This document shows positions 47,165 through 61,479 of a stretch of DNA of 64,000 nucleotides, one piece after another. Origin of the DNA: Toxotes chatareus. Lineage: Eukaryota; Chordata; Actinopteri; Toxotidae. Every line of letters starts with the position of its first letter. Position 1 is the first letter of the stretch. The notes below the pieces were generated by a model. It made no database searches. It was given only the letters and a program-made list of their open reading frames with translations, and was not told the DNA's origin. Location: the NCBI GenBank assembly GCA_016801885.1, contig CM028894.1, positions 14,769,741-14,833,740 on the forward strand. The letters run 5' to 3'. Made by a program: the position numbers and the translations under genes.

Positions 47165-49829
47165 TTTATTTATTTATTTTTTTTTTACTCTGACTAGATG
47201 AAAACCTATTGTGTTTTTAGAGCTGAACAAGAGATGGATTTAAAAAAAAAAAAAAAAACGTGAGTAGGTCTCATTTGAAGGGGAGGTTTCAACACTGAAA
47301 CCAAGGCTCTTCGCTGAGGCAACATGCTTAGCTGGTTAGGGTAATGAACAGGGAACGGGGCTGTTTCTGACAGCTGGTTTGCATGTAATGCTGCGCTGAG
47401 CTAGATACTTAACCTGTGTTGCTTCAGTAAACATAGCGACTCATAAATGGATATGTAACGTCTGAAAGTGCAGACTTTCTTTACCTGTAAGTCTCAGCTT
47501 TACAACAACTGAAAAAACAAAACACAGGCTTAGGAGAACGGGAGGAAAAAAAGGGACACCACACTCTCTGGTAACACAATAAAACTGTATTACATTTGTG
47601 CTTAAAATTATTACAATTACAGTATTTACAAGCGTTGTCCTAAAAATAAACATCTCATGCTGGATGACACATAAAAAGAAATCATTATACAATAGCAAGC
47701 AAAAATGAATAGTTCTTTTATGTACACCCATAATTTACAAATTAGAGAAGGATCTTTTCTTTTCCAGCTAAGAAATGGTGCCGGGCGCCGTCGCACGCAC
47801 GCACTCAGATGCTGATGTTTAATATAGAAATATCGATGGGTTGCTTGTTTCGAAAAAGGGTGTAACTCCTCCGCAGCAGGGAGCCATCGTGGCCGAGATG
47901 ACCGTGTCTTAAGGTCAACTGACCTGTTGTTGGACAGGGCGGTTTAACTTGAACCCAAAGCTGTGCGTGAAAATTACAGGGTCGCCCTCAACGTAAGCCA
48001 GCGATTGAGAAATCAATCATCGATTCGAGTTACCAGCATGTCAAACAATGCCAAATTTCGGACAACCGGTGATGCACTGAATGCTTATCAAATAAATAGT
48101 GTACAAAAAGGTAAACAACCCCCCCACCACCACCATCCCAGACCAATCCCTACACCTCTTCAACCGCTACAACAGCCTACCTCCATGAGAATCTCCCCAC
48201 GTTTCACTTTGACCAGTCTGAAAGAAAGGTTTTAATAAATAGAAAGACTGTTTCCTGCAAAAAAGAAAAAGAAAAAAATACACAGTCTTCTCTCACAAGA
48301 ACAGAGCCTGGAGTCACAGTCCAAACCCAGGTTGTCCCAAATACTGCTGAAAGTCAGAATGCGTTTTAGGAAAGGAACTGACTCTTGTTACCCCATGAAA
48401 GATCTCACACAGCCAGACCGGTGACCGGTGTCCACAGGCATGAAGTCTGGTCCATAACGTTTAAAGCTGCTTTAATTTGATTCTTTTTGGCCACTTGGGG
48501 GCAGCAGAACAAGCTGAAAACATACCATCTCACACACACACACTGCACTATCAAACAAATTAGCAAACAGTTTCCTATTTACACATCCAGCAGACAAAGA
48601 CAAAAGTTGTGTTTGTCTCCACCTGGTGAATGTACATCCAATATTCACTCTCCTTTTGGGTCTGGTTTTGGTCTCCACCGACTCCTGTGTAATAATCCAC
48701 TTTCTTCACCAAATAAGTTGCTAACTCAGTGTGACCTCTGGTTGGTGCTGAGTAGGCAGGAGGCTAAAAAAACCCCCACAGCTGAAAGTTGGATGTTGAA
48801 CCTCTGTGGCTTCATCACTACCAGAGACGCCTTTTGCATTAGAACTAGTGATTTTATGCAGTGTTAATAAAAAGATAGATCCTGATTAGTGTGGCTTTAA
48901 TGTTTTCAAAAGCCTTTCATTGACATTCAAAAACAGCCAACCACAACTTTTTGCTCGTCGAGTCTGGAAACCTATGTAATACTAGTTATCCAGAGAAGAG
49001 TCTCATTGTTTGCCCATTAGCCGACGCAGCTTTGTGATTTGGTAGCATGTCGATACCCTTGTGATCAGCTTTGGAATCTTAAGGTTCTGAAAGGACTAAT
49101 ATGGACCAGACCGAGCCTTGTGAGACTGCGCGGCAGACTAGTCCTCAACCTGAAGAGGGATCCACATGCTCTCTCTCTCTCACACCCACACACACACACA
49201 TAGCAACAAATCAGTCACCCAAAGGCGTTATTTTTGCCGCTCTTCAGTTTACATTCACTGTGTTTTTAATCTGATATCATACAGTAAAAAGGTCTTTATC
49301 GCAAAATTACATTGATTGACAATACCTCTGTGTGTTTTAGATTCAAGTAGAAGTGGCTGGACTGTGCAGTGAGATGGGACGCTGTCTGGCCTTGTCAGAT
49401 GAAAGGAGACAAGTCTGGTTTTGGGTGAGTTAATTTTTTTCTTTTCTTCCCCCCAACAACTGGGAAAACGCCTCTTAGTTAGAAATTGCTCTGAGGCCGG
49501 TGTTTGTTGGCCAGAAGGAAAGAGGCAGCATCCGTCAGTCACAAACAAAGAAATGGACAAACTATTTTTTTCATAGTTGAAGTTGGTTGTATGCTTCCAG
49601 GGCCTTTCCCTGCCACACTGGCGTCTCTATGGCTATTTTGTACAGCAGAATGTGTCCACCTTCCCAGGGAGGCTTGCTTAGTTATGTACATGTGGGGGAC
49701 AGGAGATGGACAGGAGGCAATAGTGCTTTTTGTTGTGTGATTGCAAGCTCTCCCTCAGTCTCTCTCTTTCTCCCACTCCTCCTCCTCCTCCTCCTCCTCC
49801 TCCTCCTCCTCCGTGTCGGCCTATGAGGG
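47165..49829 (-). other. LMO3: Probable LMO3 3'UTR
   Basis: Follows the LMO3 stop codon on the minus strand. There is no open frame of note and no transposon. The first AATAAA on the minus strand that I find is at 47165-47170 (plus strand TTTATT), with weaker ATTAAA candidates at 47818-47823, near 48232 and near 48470. True 3' end unknown; the UTR could be anywhere from about 1.4 to 2.7 kb. Confidence 0.4.
49776..49812. repeat. LMO3: (CTC)12 / (GAG)12 repeat at the start of the LMO3 3'UTR
   Basis: Thirty-seven uninterrupted bases, beginning only 17 bases after the LMO3 stop codon in transcript direction. On the mRNA it is purine-rich (GAG)n. Chance open frames on both strands here encode proline or glycine runs and are artefacts. 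Confidence 0.95.
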
Positions 49830-52800
49830 TCAGCGGACCTGGGGAGCGTAGCCCTCCTTCATCAGCCCCTCCTCGTAGTCTGTCTGGCACAGGATCATGT
49901 TGTTCTTCAGGAAAAACTTGTCTCCCACACAAAACCTGCACCACACAAAGAGACAGAAGGGGGGGGGGGGGTTTATAAGCATCAAAGCCAGAATCTCATC
50001 ATTAGTACTGAGCTGTAGGCTAGCAGGCCCAGCCGGCTGCAGTGGTAGCTTTCCGACTATAGTGCAAAAATCTCTACCTTAGCTACCGTAACCCCCCCTT
50101 CAGCTGCAACGGTGCTGTGTGCAGACAAGGAGTTCTCCTCTAGGAAACAGTCAACTCAATTACATGGGGGTGGGGGGATTGGGTGGGGGGGGGTCAGGGC
50201 TTGGGGGAGGTTGTTAGTTTGAGTTGGGGTGTGGGGGGGCTCTGGTGTATATGAATGGAATTATCTCTGTTTCAGGCCAGGGTTCCTTTCCACCTGCAGC
50301 TACTACAGAAACCCCCACCGACCACGGCAATCCTGTCCTGCTCCAGCCAGGGGGGCCCACAGTTACGCTTGACCTTTCAGTACAGCACCAAGTGGAGATT
50401 ATGTTGAACACGTAAGAGTGGTAACTCTCGCTGTATTGTCCTGAGGGCTGCTTATCTCCCTCAATGTACAGGTTGGACAAGGTCGGAAAGCAGCAGTGCC
50501 AGTGTTTACCAGGGGGGAGGTGGGGGGTGGGGTGGGGACAGCGAGTCTCGCCTCCGTTTGACTTCCCTGGATGTCAAGACTGCTGAGTTCAGTGCTGGGA
50601 GCTGCACTCGGTACCTGACGAGCTCGGGCTGTTCGCAGCATTTATTCAGGGCTGCAGGGCAGATTGAGAGCATGATTTGTTCCATCCACTTGGGACCAAT
50701 TAACAGGATTCAAATACACCGTAGGTACTGGCACAAAATACTAAAAAAGCGTGAGAATGGTGTGGAAATAAAGCCAAATGTTCTGAGGAAGGGATGACAT
50801 TTCGTTTGAAAAGGAGTATGATATAAAGCTAAATGCTCACAGCGCTTAAGGTTTCTCTTTTTTTGTGTGAGTGTGTGTGAATTCATGAACGTGTGGGACG
50901 AGATACGAAGTACATAAGGATTGGTAAACCACGCTGATTTTAGGCATGCCATCCTTCCTATAGGAAACGAATGGAGCAGCCCTTTTCGAACTCTCCTCCG
51001 AAGCTTTGTCCAAGGAAACCTACGCCCGTTAAATGCCTCGTTCTGTAAAAGGCCGACTCTGCAAATAAAGTCAGCTTCATCCTGCTTGTGTAAAGAATTA
51101 TCTTAGTCACGGCTGACAAATACAAACTGATGTGTTTCTAACGGAGAAAGAGAAAGCAAGAGAAGCCAAAGTCATAGCCTAAATCCCCAAAAACAAGTGG
51201 CAGCACCTTAATTTCCCCCCTTTATTTTCTTATGTAACTGCTCCAATATATTTCTTGTGAATTTTTACCTTCTTAAATGACCATTTAAAGCCTTTGCGCT
51301 GCCAGGAATGAAATTCTGGGATGAGAAATGCTTAAAACCCCTCTATGAAAATTTAATTTAATGTAATCATTTTTTTTTTTGTCAAGAGAACGAAGGCCTC
51401 AGCACATTTAGGTGCGATGCAAGAGCAAGTGTGTACAGCCCCTCTTCTCTCAAGATGCGATGTGTTTTGCCTCCTTTCACTTTATCATTATGTTGTGTGG
51501 AGATCAACTAATAAATATTTATAGTTTATAGATATTAAATCTAAAAAATATAAAAATGGTCTTGAAAGTATTTCTGCCATAGCCCTGAGTTAGCTTTGAC
51601 AGGAGTCTGATGCTGTACTTCGCCTATAACACAGGTGAATAACAGCATAATGAGCAGCTGCTTTAGTCTAAACCTTGATGAATTATACAAATCAAACTGG
51701 AGTTGGAGCTTTTCTATCCTCAGCTGATCCCATACCCATCCCATCCCACTTTACCTTTATCATTTATAACGATTTTTTTTTTTTAACACCTTCTCCCCTC
51801 TAGTCGCACCGTCTCTCCCTCTTCATCATCCTCTTCCTCCCCCTTCTCCTCCCTTTCTTCTCACAGTTCTTATCCCTGCCCCGCACTTATTTCACACAGC
51901 CAAATTGTTTCTGCTCGGTGAAATGTCAACAGCATATGTGACATATGTGCACCAATTATGATGAGGATATTACACCGGGGCCCATCACGGGCATGTCTAA
52001 TAAAAGACCTTGTGATGCCCTAGTATTTCCACTGTTAAAAACAATTGCATATATATATATATGTATACACACTTGGGTTGCAGCTACTAGATTTTCAATA
52101 AAAATTCATATATGAGTGAGTTTGTGTTGTTCACAGCTGATATAATAAATAAGGATAAAGATTTTACTGTATTAGATTCAGCAGTATTAGCCTATAAAAC
52201 CTAACAAAGAAGCCTGACTCACCCTGATTTAGAGGAGTGATGTTGTCCTTATGTTAGTGGATTTTTCGGAAAACGAAATTGGAAAATGAAACATTAGCCA
52301 GGAGCAGATACCACGCTGGGTGATTTTAATTTCAGTCCCATCTACAAAGGGATGCGATTGGTCAATTTTTACTTTCAACTGAGGCAGACAGTCACTGACC
52401 TTAACCAAACCATAGATTCAACTTAAACTTAGCTTTTTTTTTTTAACACAGATTTTCCTTTATTTTGACATCCATCTGTACCTATAATATAACACGTTAC
52501 TGCTCAATACCCATCAAAGGAGCTGGCTATGGCCAAGCCTCCATCAAAGCCCCCCCCCCTGTGTACAGACTGTATGATATTAGGTTGTGGTTCCTAACTT
52601 TGCAGTCACTGGGCTTCTGCTGGCGCTGTCTTCCCCTCCACCTGTACCGCCTTCACTTTCTTCCCTCCATCTTCCTTCCTTTACTTAGAGGTGACTGTGA
52701 CTAATGAGTCTTTAGAGACCTATTGTTGTAGGAGGAAGAGAAAGAATGGCTTCCACAGGCACACACTTAAAAGATGTATTGCGATGCCAGCTATTTGCCT

Positions 52801-55800
52801 CGGGGGCTCGTGTTAACTAGAGTATTCACTTTCCACACAAATGAAGAAACAGGGAGATTGTCAAAGAGAGAAAATAGTCTCAACTGCACCAAATCTAATT
52901 ACTGTTAGGATGCATACAGGTTCAGAAACACTTGGCCCTATGACACTGATGCTTAATTGTAACACTATGTTGTAAATCTTCTCTGGCAGATTGCTGCTGG
53001 GCAACCAGACAGCAGCAGCAGCAGCACAAGGACATGCTGAAGATGTTTTTCTTTGGGGAATGTGATGTAGAGAATATAATTTCACATTTGGAGAAGATCA
53101 ACATTTTTTTTAAAATTAATTTCGTCTCCATCTTCGGTGCTAAACGTCCACTGCTGTTCAAACGTGCTCCTGTGTTTTGTTATTTCTGTCTCCGTCTACG
53201 CCGCTCAGCACTCACAGACTTATACAGAAATCTAGCTCACACCTAAACTAATGACATCCACCGAACTATTCAGCCCATTGTTCAGTCTTAAAACTGGAAC
53301 CTGCTATCAGGTGGCCACTGATGGTACACAGCCAAGATCTTTAGAATTCTGAGGATTTATGAACTGGCTGTTGGTTGAAACAGTGTTCTACCTTCTCTGT
53401 GAGCTGAGAAAAAAAAAATTGACGTTTATTTGTATAAAATTTGTCATTTTTTCACTTTAAATTGTGATTTCTCTCCATAGTGCAGGAGCATGTAGTTGAA
53501 ATTGTATTCTCTAGTGGGCTGGCTGCACAGGCTCTGAGTCCTCAACACCAATCATACACAAAGTGACAACTGTGTCCCTTATTGCCTATTAGGCCCCTGT
53601 CTAACAAGCCTAACTCATGACATACAAGGCACTAGTGGTTGAGCTTAGCTGTGCTGAACCCAATTGGTGTCAGTTTCTCCTTCCAAAGCTCCAGTGTGGA
53701 GCCTCCTCCTCATATCAGCACTGACCTTCCCCTGCACTGTCACCCGTCCTGCTCTCCTCTGCTCCCCTCTACTCTAACCTTCCTCCAGCCTCCCTAGACT
53801 GTGGCCTCCAGCTCATCAGGGGGAAATTGGGCCAGCACTGGCTAGATGATGAGGCTGGACGACAGCCCCATCGATTAGCTGTCCCCCAGGGCTGATCTGT
53901 GGCTAACTGCTTGCTGGATGGAGTCTCATATCACTTTCCTTATTCCCAACACCCGCACCCCCCCCCCCACACACACACACCCTCACCAACACCTCCCCTC
54001 TCCTCAGAACCAGCTACTCCCGCTTGTTCGGCTCTAAGTCCACGGTGGTGCTTCCTTTCCACCAGCTCAGGTAGGGGAAAATAACAGGTCTGACTGGTGG
54101 GAAGGTCACGACGGTAGATTTATGTCCAGTTTAACAGAGTAAGGCCACAGTGGGTGCAGACATGAGCAATCAGAGCCAATGTAGGATCCTATATTTTCAC
54201 TGATAGACCAGGGACAGGAGCTATTCACTCGCCTCAGCTTGATACCATTTCAAAGTCATGCACAGAGTGAAGAAGGGGGGGGGGCTTTTGCTCTCTGGCA
54301 GATACACAAGTAAGATAACTGGTTAGGCTGTTCCATTTATCTCATTCTGAAGTCTTCTTTCGTGGCAAGCCAGAGATTGGCGACAATTTGACGGAGATGA
54401 TGACAAAGAACGAGAAAGCGGTTGCAGGTCACGATCACAGTGACATGTCCACCCTCAGCTATCAGGACAGTCCTTCCACCTCTGCACTAATTAGTCTATC
54501 ATTTAAGCAGGCCCTATAATAATAGCCGAGCACGGCAATGGCCATTAGAGTCCTCCACTGAGTCCCTGATGAAATCTGAATAATGACTAGCTTTGGGTTC
54601 CTTGTCCTTGCACAGTGGGATACAGTAGGGTGGACAAAGCTATCCAAAGTTGGATAGATGCATGAGTGAGTGTGTGGTGGAGTGTGTGTATGTTCATACT
54701 TGATTGTAGCAATTCAACCTTCAAACGCCAACATGGGCTGCGGCTGACCTGCAGGAGCAGTGGATAATTACACCGCGTGACCTCGTGATTGCCTGCTCTG
54801 TTTATCAGATTTCACGTTTTATGACAACGTTCCGCAGAGAAATCTCTGGGCCATTTGTGAGATGGATTAGATTGCCTTATCGAAGGGGCCCGTGGGGCGG
54901 TGGTGGGGTGGTTGGGTTTTCATGTTTGTTTGAGGCTGGGAAACAACAGGGGGCAGAGCTGGTACAGACGAACAAGCCGGCAGATCGGTATGCCAGACAA
55001 AGAACTGAAGCCCATTTCCAGCACGGCTGCAACAAGATGTTGAGAAACTATTCAGGGAATCTTAAGTGAGATCTCCTGATAGATCGCAGGCTGAGCCTGA
55101 GAAAATTTGTAAAGGTCATTCTATTAATCAGGATACAAATGTTGAGAAACCCACTTAGACTTAGACTTATTTAGTAATGGTGTGGTCGCCCCTGAGAGCG
55201 CATTAAAACAAATCCCAAATCCTCTAACAGACAGCCATCAGTTAATTCTGTCACAACGTTAGATTCAGTACTTCAGAGATGATGTCTCGCTGTGCCATTA
55301 AACTCAAAGACAGCTCCTTTCAGAGCAACAGCCTGCCACTAGAAAGACAAGAAGGAGTAAAAATAGTCATTTGTGCATCAGAGTTTAAGTCCCCATTAAA
55401 ATATGTGTTCATTAGTTATTTCAGCTGCTTTTTTGGCACGGCTGTTCCACTTGAATGTGAACTCAGGCAAAACAGAGGGATCGGCTAAATTTATATTCCT
55501 GCACAGGTATCCCTGCCCCCCCACAACAGCTCTATCAATGTAAAGAAACAAAATGGAAACCAAAAGTCAGAGGCGAGGAACAGCTTCAATTAAAGCCGGT
55601 GCCATGTGATAAATCTTGGCCGGGTCCCGGTGAAATTGTGATGGGCATCTGAACGCCGTTTGCCAGGCCATGGCGGACCACGTGAAACACACTAAAGTCG
55701 ATTTTATTCAACAGTTCAGCAACTGCCCTAATGTAAAAAGAAAGATTTGCTCGCGCTTAAATGGGTTTTAATGTGGGAGAGCAGAGTTGGCCTGCCTGGG

Positions 55801-57053
55801 CCTGGCTGATGAAGATTAGCTGACTTCTTCCATTAGGAGAGGCTGTCTGGTGCAGCCGGCTGAAGTGGCAAGACAATAACCGAGTGCTAATTGTGCGTAA
55901 CCAGGTCCTTTGCCTTTAGCATGCACAATGTGTCTGGTGTGTGTGTGTGTGTGAGAGGGTGAATGTGGGTGATGGTGTCTACACTGGTAGGCTGAATGGT
56001 GTATATATATACATTATATATCTATATATACTGAGTCTATATACAGCCACAGTATCGGTATATGTGTCAAAAAGTCGAGTTCTGGAAGAATGATGAGAGA
56101 AACCCAGGAACCCAGCCAGCACGTAACCTTCCTGACGTTCCCCCCTAAGGTTTTCTGTTGGATAGTGTTTCTTGTAACCTTCAAAAAACCTTTGATAACA
56201 TTCTTTTTTAATTTTTTTTTGTTCATTAGCTTCAAGAATGTTCCCAGAAAGTCTATGCGGTGCTTGCATCATGTTCAAGTGACTACAGACTGGGAATATG
56301 GCTCCTGTGAGGCTTCCCAGAATGCAGGAAGGGAGAGTTTTCCTGCAAGGTTCCCATAACTATTCACAGGAATGTTTTGCATATGTCAAAAAGAAAGAAA
56401 GAAAAAAAAAAAAAGACAGGACGAGGCTATGAAGGGAGACTTTTTTGCCATTCAGAACAGGTATAAACTCTGGTGTCTTTAGATGTGGTCGAACAACATC
56501 ATAACCTCGTTATGATGTGCACTGGTTTGGTAATAGTGACAGTGGAGGGTTTTCCTAACACTGAGTTCAGTACCTCCAAACTGCTCCCTCTCTGGTGCTG
56601 TGGCCCTGAAATCTCCGACCACTTCCTGATGCAGGTAGAGGCCCCAGTAATGAAGACGGATGGGAAGCATATGTATGGACACGTAACTGCACCTGTAGCT
56701 CTAGGTTGACACTGTACAGTAGTAGTGCAGGATCATAATCACCGCTCTGGTGTCCAGCAGGTGTCCTTAAGGCCTCGGACGTGTCTGTTTGGTCACTGGT
56801 TAGAGTGATAAATCTCCGGCGTGGGACTGTGAGCAGCGCTTGGGATTCGCTGTGCTGCAGTCTTTCAGCCATCTTCCTGGACTCAGGTATGGGGAGAGGA
56901 GCACGGGGCGTGAATCTAATCACTCACCTCTGATTGCAGAGCTGGCACGCGAAGCAGTCCAGGTGGTAGACGTTCTCCTTGGCCCTCATGACCATCTCGA
57001 AGGCTGGAATTAGCTTGCTGCAGGCTGCGCAGTTCCCTGTTACGCCAAACAAC
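49830..57053 (-). CDS. LMO3: LIM domain only 3, partial (last two coding exons)
   Basis: LIM-only nuclear adaptor that bridges LDB1 with bHLH/GATA-type factors in the nervous system. Two coding exons on the minus strand: 57053-56928 (LFGVTGNCAACSKLIPAF and on to CQLCNQ) and 49935-49830 (FCVGDKFFLKNNMILC to GYAPQVR and TGA). The Arg codon is split between them, as it is at the 5' edge of the first, so phases agree. Together they give about 76 of the family's 145 residues: the whole second LIM domain with ligands CAAC, HLDC, CQLC and the final CQTD. The C-terminus EEGLMKEGYAPQVR separates LMO3 from LMO1, whose tail I recall as different. The first-LIM exon is absent from 57054-64000 and must lie further 5', beyond the window. 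Confidence 0.93.
49936..56927 (-). other. LMO3: LMO3 intron within the second LIM domain
   Basis: About 7 kb with donor GTGAGT and acceptor TGCAG. It holds no other gene. Blocks rich in homeodomain words lie at about 51880-52040 (ATGTGACATATGTGC, CCAATTATGATG) and 55590-55930 (CTAATTGTGCG). Simple repeats: C runs at 52549 and 53958, AT dinucleotides at 52050 and 56001, G runs at 49960, 50190 and 54277. Regulatory content is only inferred. Confidence 0.75.
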
Positions 57054-57623
57054 CTGAGCACACAGAGAAGACACATAATGTAAGTCATTCCTCCAAACCT
57101 CAGCACACAACTGTAAGTTTGTGACAAGTACAAATTATTAGTGTGAGTAAAATGGCTTTGTGCTAAGCTAGGCTAATACCCCGTTTTCCCATAAATTCTG
57201 GGTGACTGTTCCTTTAATCTCACACATACAACTTTCAAAGGGACAGATTGGGCACATGAAATGGCAGTGAAACACTGTGAGCTGGTCTCAGAGCATGTCC
57301 TGGATATACAGGTGCGACTGTTTACCCACTGACTGTTGAATGCATGATATGTCATTTAATAAGTTCATGATGAAAGCTTCTGAGGATCAGGAGATTCACC
57401 TTTCTTCCATTTGCATTTGCATTAATTTTCTTATTTTATAATCCAGAGTTTGCAAACTAAAGGACACGAGCACAATGCATTTGAACTTTTGAACAATTCT
57501 GACTCCACCCACCACCGTGTCCTCCCCTTTGCATCCCATCATTCCTGGAAATACACCCAAAACAGAATAACAGGAGTGCAACTGCTCCTGCTGCTTCTCG
57601 GGGCGGCTCTCGGAGAACGAGAG

Positions 57624-57635
57624 TGACAGCTGTCA
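57624..57635. promoter_or_regulatory. Perfect TGACAGCTGTCA palindrome (MEIS/TGIF-type)
   Basis: Two back-to-back TGACAG sites form a 12-base palindrome, the known paired site for TALE homeodomain factors. It lies 571 bases 5' of the LMO3 second-LIM exon, in a GC-richer pocket (57598-57680). Binding is inferred. Confidence 0.35.
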
Positions 57636-60600
57636 AAGCGATTGCGATAAACACACTAACACGCGCTGCTGAGACGGATAGGGTCTCTGAATCAGTTACA
57701 AAAATAGGTTGGACAGAGCTGGGCTACAGTAGCGCAATGGAAAAAAAAAAAATAGCTGGGCCACAGCTTGTGCCATAGAAATAGATGGGACACGGCTACC
57801 ACTACTGCCCAGGGAGGACCCTATTATTTCCTCGCCTGCTCCAGGGACATTAATGTGAGTATTCATTAGGGATTCAGGGCTGTTACTACACAGCGACCTA
57901 GACCAGGCTAGCAAGGGAGGAAAAAAAAATATCTGATAACAAAATCATATAACAAAATAACCTATTAGGCAGACTTCTTGAGGCACTTTTAGCCGTCGTT
58001 GTTAAAATGATAAAACGGCATGCCACTCTCAGAGTCTGTAAGAGATCGCAATCTGATAAATGATCTCAGGGCTTGGGATATGCAGGGTTGTTTATTAACC
58101 TTCAGAAAGTATGTTTCCCAGAGGCAAAGGAAGCAGATAGATTGTGCCCTCATAAATACCTACAGAATTAAGGACCACTGTCAACACACCGTGAGACAAG
58201 GAAGGATATCTCTTGTAACGTGGTAGGTGGGTGAAAAAACGTAGAGGGCCGATTCAGTGGATTAGCGCTGACTTAATTAAAATAATTATGCCCTTTTTTT
58301 TTTTTTCCTTTGAGCAGTTTAAATTTAGATACATTTGTGCTGCTGCTTGTCCTTTCTCTTTTCTGCACAAATGTGCATCGCTGGAAGGGCTTCACATGAA
58401 ACAGACGAAATGCTGAGTAATTGATCTAAAAAAAAAAAAAAAAGAATAAAAAAAAAAGAACAAGAAATGATAGATTCAGTGTGAGGTAATGAGCTGGGGT
58501 GTTTGAGCATAACAGCAGCACTTTGTGTGGCAGCTTACGACAAAGAGTCATAATGCAGACGCCTCTCGCTGTGCAGGGGCCAGTGTCCTTGTCTTCCACT
58601 AACCTGAATCATTTTCAGATAGCATACACTCAAGGCTCTGGATTATAAATGATGGAGGGCATTTGTGTAAAAAAAAAGGAAAAAGAAAAAGAAAAGAAAA
58701 GAGAAAAACAGCGTTTTAAGCTTTCTGCCTGTCAGCTTGAATCAAAATGGTGTTCTGTTTTCACCGTTTGTCGTGTCTGTCCATGCTCTTCTCTCATCTC
58801 TTGCAAATTTAAGCTGGCCTGTGCTGCTCAAAAGGACTGTCACACCACTTTGCTCTGAGAAATTCTGGGTGAAAGTCTCTGTATCTGTGAACATCCAGCG
58901 TTTGTGTGTGTCTCTCCCAGTCGGTGAGCACTTTTTTTAACATCTTACATACGCTGTGTTTCAAACTGCTATCCTCTTATTTACATTCGGTCAGGCTCTG
59001 CTGGTGGAACTGGTGAGATAAATGTCAGCATGGCTTCCTCTGCTAGCAAACAAAAGTCTGAAAACAAACAAAGATCATAGCAATAAAAAGATATTTTTAT
59101 GACAATGGACAGAAGTCAAGGTCACAACTCCTTAGTGTCCTCAGTTCCAGGAACTTGTGCCCAAAGCAGACGGAGGACAGTGGAAATAAAAGTAGAACCT
59201 CTGACAATGGACGTGTGTATTTACATTAAGTTCCTGCTGTTGAACAGGTGAAACCTCTTGTTTGTAATGTTCCACTGTCCAGAATGTGCGTTCTTATGTT
59301 CTTCACTTTGAAGAAAATAAGTTGGGCCAGATGGATAACTCAGCATATAAATGACATCACTTTAACATGACGTGTGTTATCATTACGGGCGACGATCTGA
59401 AGGCGTTCGTATGAAAAATGCCGCTGTTGGCCCAGCTGTGATAAAGTGTCTATCTCCCTGTCAGTGTAGGCTTGTGCGTAGCAGTGGAAGTGTGTGTGTG
59501 TGCAGCTTTTGCTCGGTTCAGTCTCAGTCTTCGTTTAACTGAATTTCTTACAGAGGTAACTGCATTTAGAAATGTTATTACCGCCAACGTTCCACTTTTT
59601 AAAGCCTCAGTTATCAGACTCTGAATATACATATTCGGCTTTATGGTCATTTTGGAGGCTGCAGTTTGTGGTGCTGTTGAATTGTACTCAATAATACAGG
59701 TGTTTCTACTATTTTGTCCATCGTATTTATATCCGTGGGGGTAGGCTAAATAACAGAAACACCTTTTTGTGTAATGCAAGACAGGGATTATTTTTTTCCA
59801 TCCAGTGCATGCTTTTGTTATTAAGGAAATGGAATCCATATGAAATATTCACTCAATAAGATAAAACTGAATTAAAACAAAAACAAACAAAAAAAAAAAT
59901 CCCAAAGACCCCCGACCGAACTTCCAAACTTCTGGCAGCTTCTCATCCACTTGTTTGCTGCATAATTCATCCCGTACCTTCCCGTGCTTCTTTAACCGCT
60001 GCTATAAATGATTAAACCTCCTAACCTGTGCTGACTTATGGGAATACATACATCACCTCCTCAAATCAAACAATTTTTCTAGTGTCTCTGACAAGCTGAG
60101 CTTAAAAAAAAAAAAAAAAAAAGTGCTGATAACAGTCTTCGGAGGTTTAACCAAGCTGCATGTCTGGCAGCCAGAAACACCCAGCCAGCCTGACTTGCTG
60201 GGATCTTGTGTGGCAAACGCACTTCAAAAAAAACAAAAAAACCGGCTGCACACAGGAAGCCCCTGCCTCACCCTGTGGGGAGGGAAGATAGATGGAGCAT
60301 ACCTGTCACTCGTCTTTCATCGTTCTGCCAGTTTGATGCTACAGACGCTAATGGCTCTCAAGGGAGGGGGGGAATTAAGCGTGGTTTGGTTATAATGAAT
60401 TCAAAGGCACAGGCTAAAACCCAGGACGCGGATGATGGTTTTTAGAGGCCTTGTGTGGAAGACCCAGGGCCTGGGACTCTGTGCTTTTAGCACCGGATTA
60501 TAATTTGTGATAAATAATACAAATTTCAGATGCATCTCTCTCTCAGGCTGACAATGGCACAGCTGTGTGCCATATCTAGGAAGCAGCAAACTGTGGCTCT

Positions 60601-61479
60601 GCTGAGAAACAGAGTAACATATGTAGAATAGAGGGTTTGACATACTCTTCGTATCCATTGCTGACAAGACAGCATGTATATTTAAAGAGGCTGAAGATAC
60701 AACATGAAATTAAAATTCATGCTTTGCTCAAATCTGAATGTGAAAGAGAACAGAGGCAGTCAGTGCCCAATACCTTGTTTCAGTCAAAAGGCATTCACTG
60801 TGCATTACAGCCTGGTGCAGCTCAGTGGTACCTATTTGATGGGAGAAAAACAGACACCAATTAAATTATTCCACAAGGCTTTAGCCCAGTGGACCCCAAA
60901 AAAACCCCCCACTCTGAGTGTGAGCCATCGCCCACCGCCCAGCCCGCCCTGGGAAAATGCATTGGTGTCAGCCCCCCCCCTTCCTTGGTGATTACTGGGG
61001 TGTAGGGAATAAAATGAATAATCCTTGACTTTCTACATGGAGCCACAGATACTGCTCAAGGCAAACACGCCTGATGGTGGAAGGATTTTTTCCAAAGCGT
61101 CCTCTTTGAATGTATATGCTATTTTATATTATGTCATGATTGGATCGCGTCTGAACCCCCCCACACCCACCGCGAAGAATTTACCTGCACTGGATTGAGG
61201 TAGAGGCAGGAATCTTGTGCATAGATGGATATCAAAAGATGGAATAGAGAAAACATATATTTTTGTTGTAAATTGGGTGAACTGACCCTTTAAATCTGAT
61301 TGGTGAACGCTGCATATTGAACAAACTTTGGTCAAACTTTGAAACGAGCATGAACCAATTTACAGTGGCGCTATGCTCTCCCCTCTCCTCTCTCCTGTCT
61401 CCTCTCCCCTCTTTCCTCTCCTCGTCCCTGACCCAGCCCCCGTCTCTTCCATCTCTCCCACCACTTCAATTGCTCCAGC

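Noticed and set aside
49678..49978. Proline- and glycine-rich open frames around the LMO3 last exon
   Set aside because: They are translations of the (CTC)12 repeat and of the wrong strand or frame of the LMO3 exon.
61240..61300. GGGTGAACTGACCCTTTAA-like word as a transposon end
   Set aside because: It resembles a common fish repeat ending, but no partner end or body was found, so it is not called.
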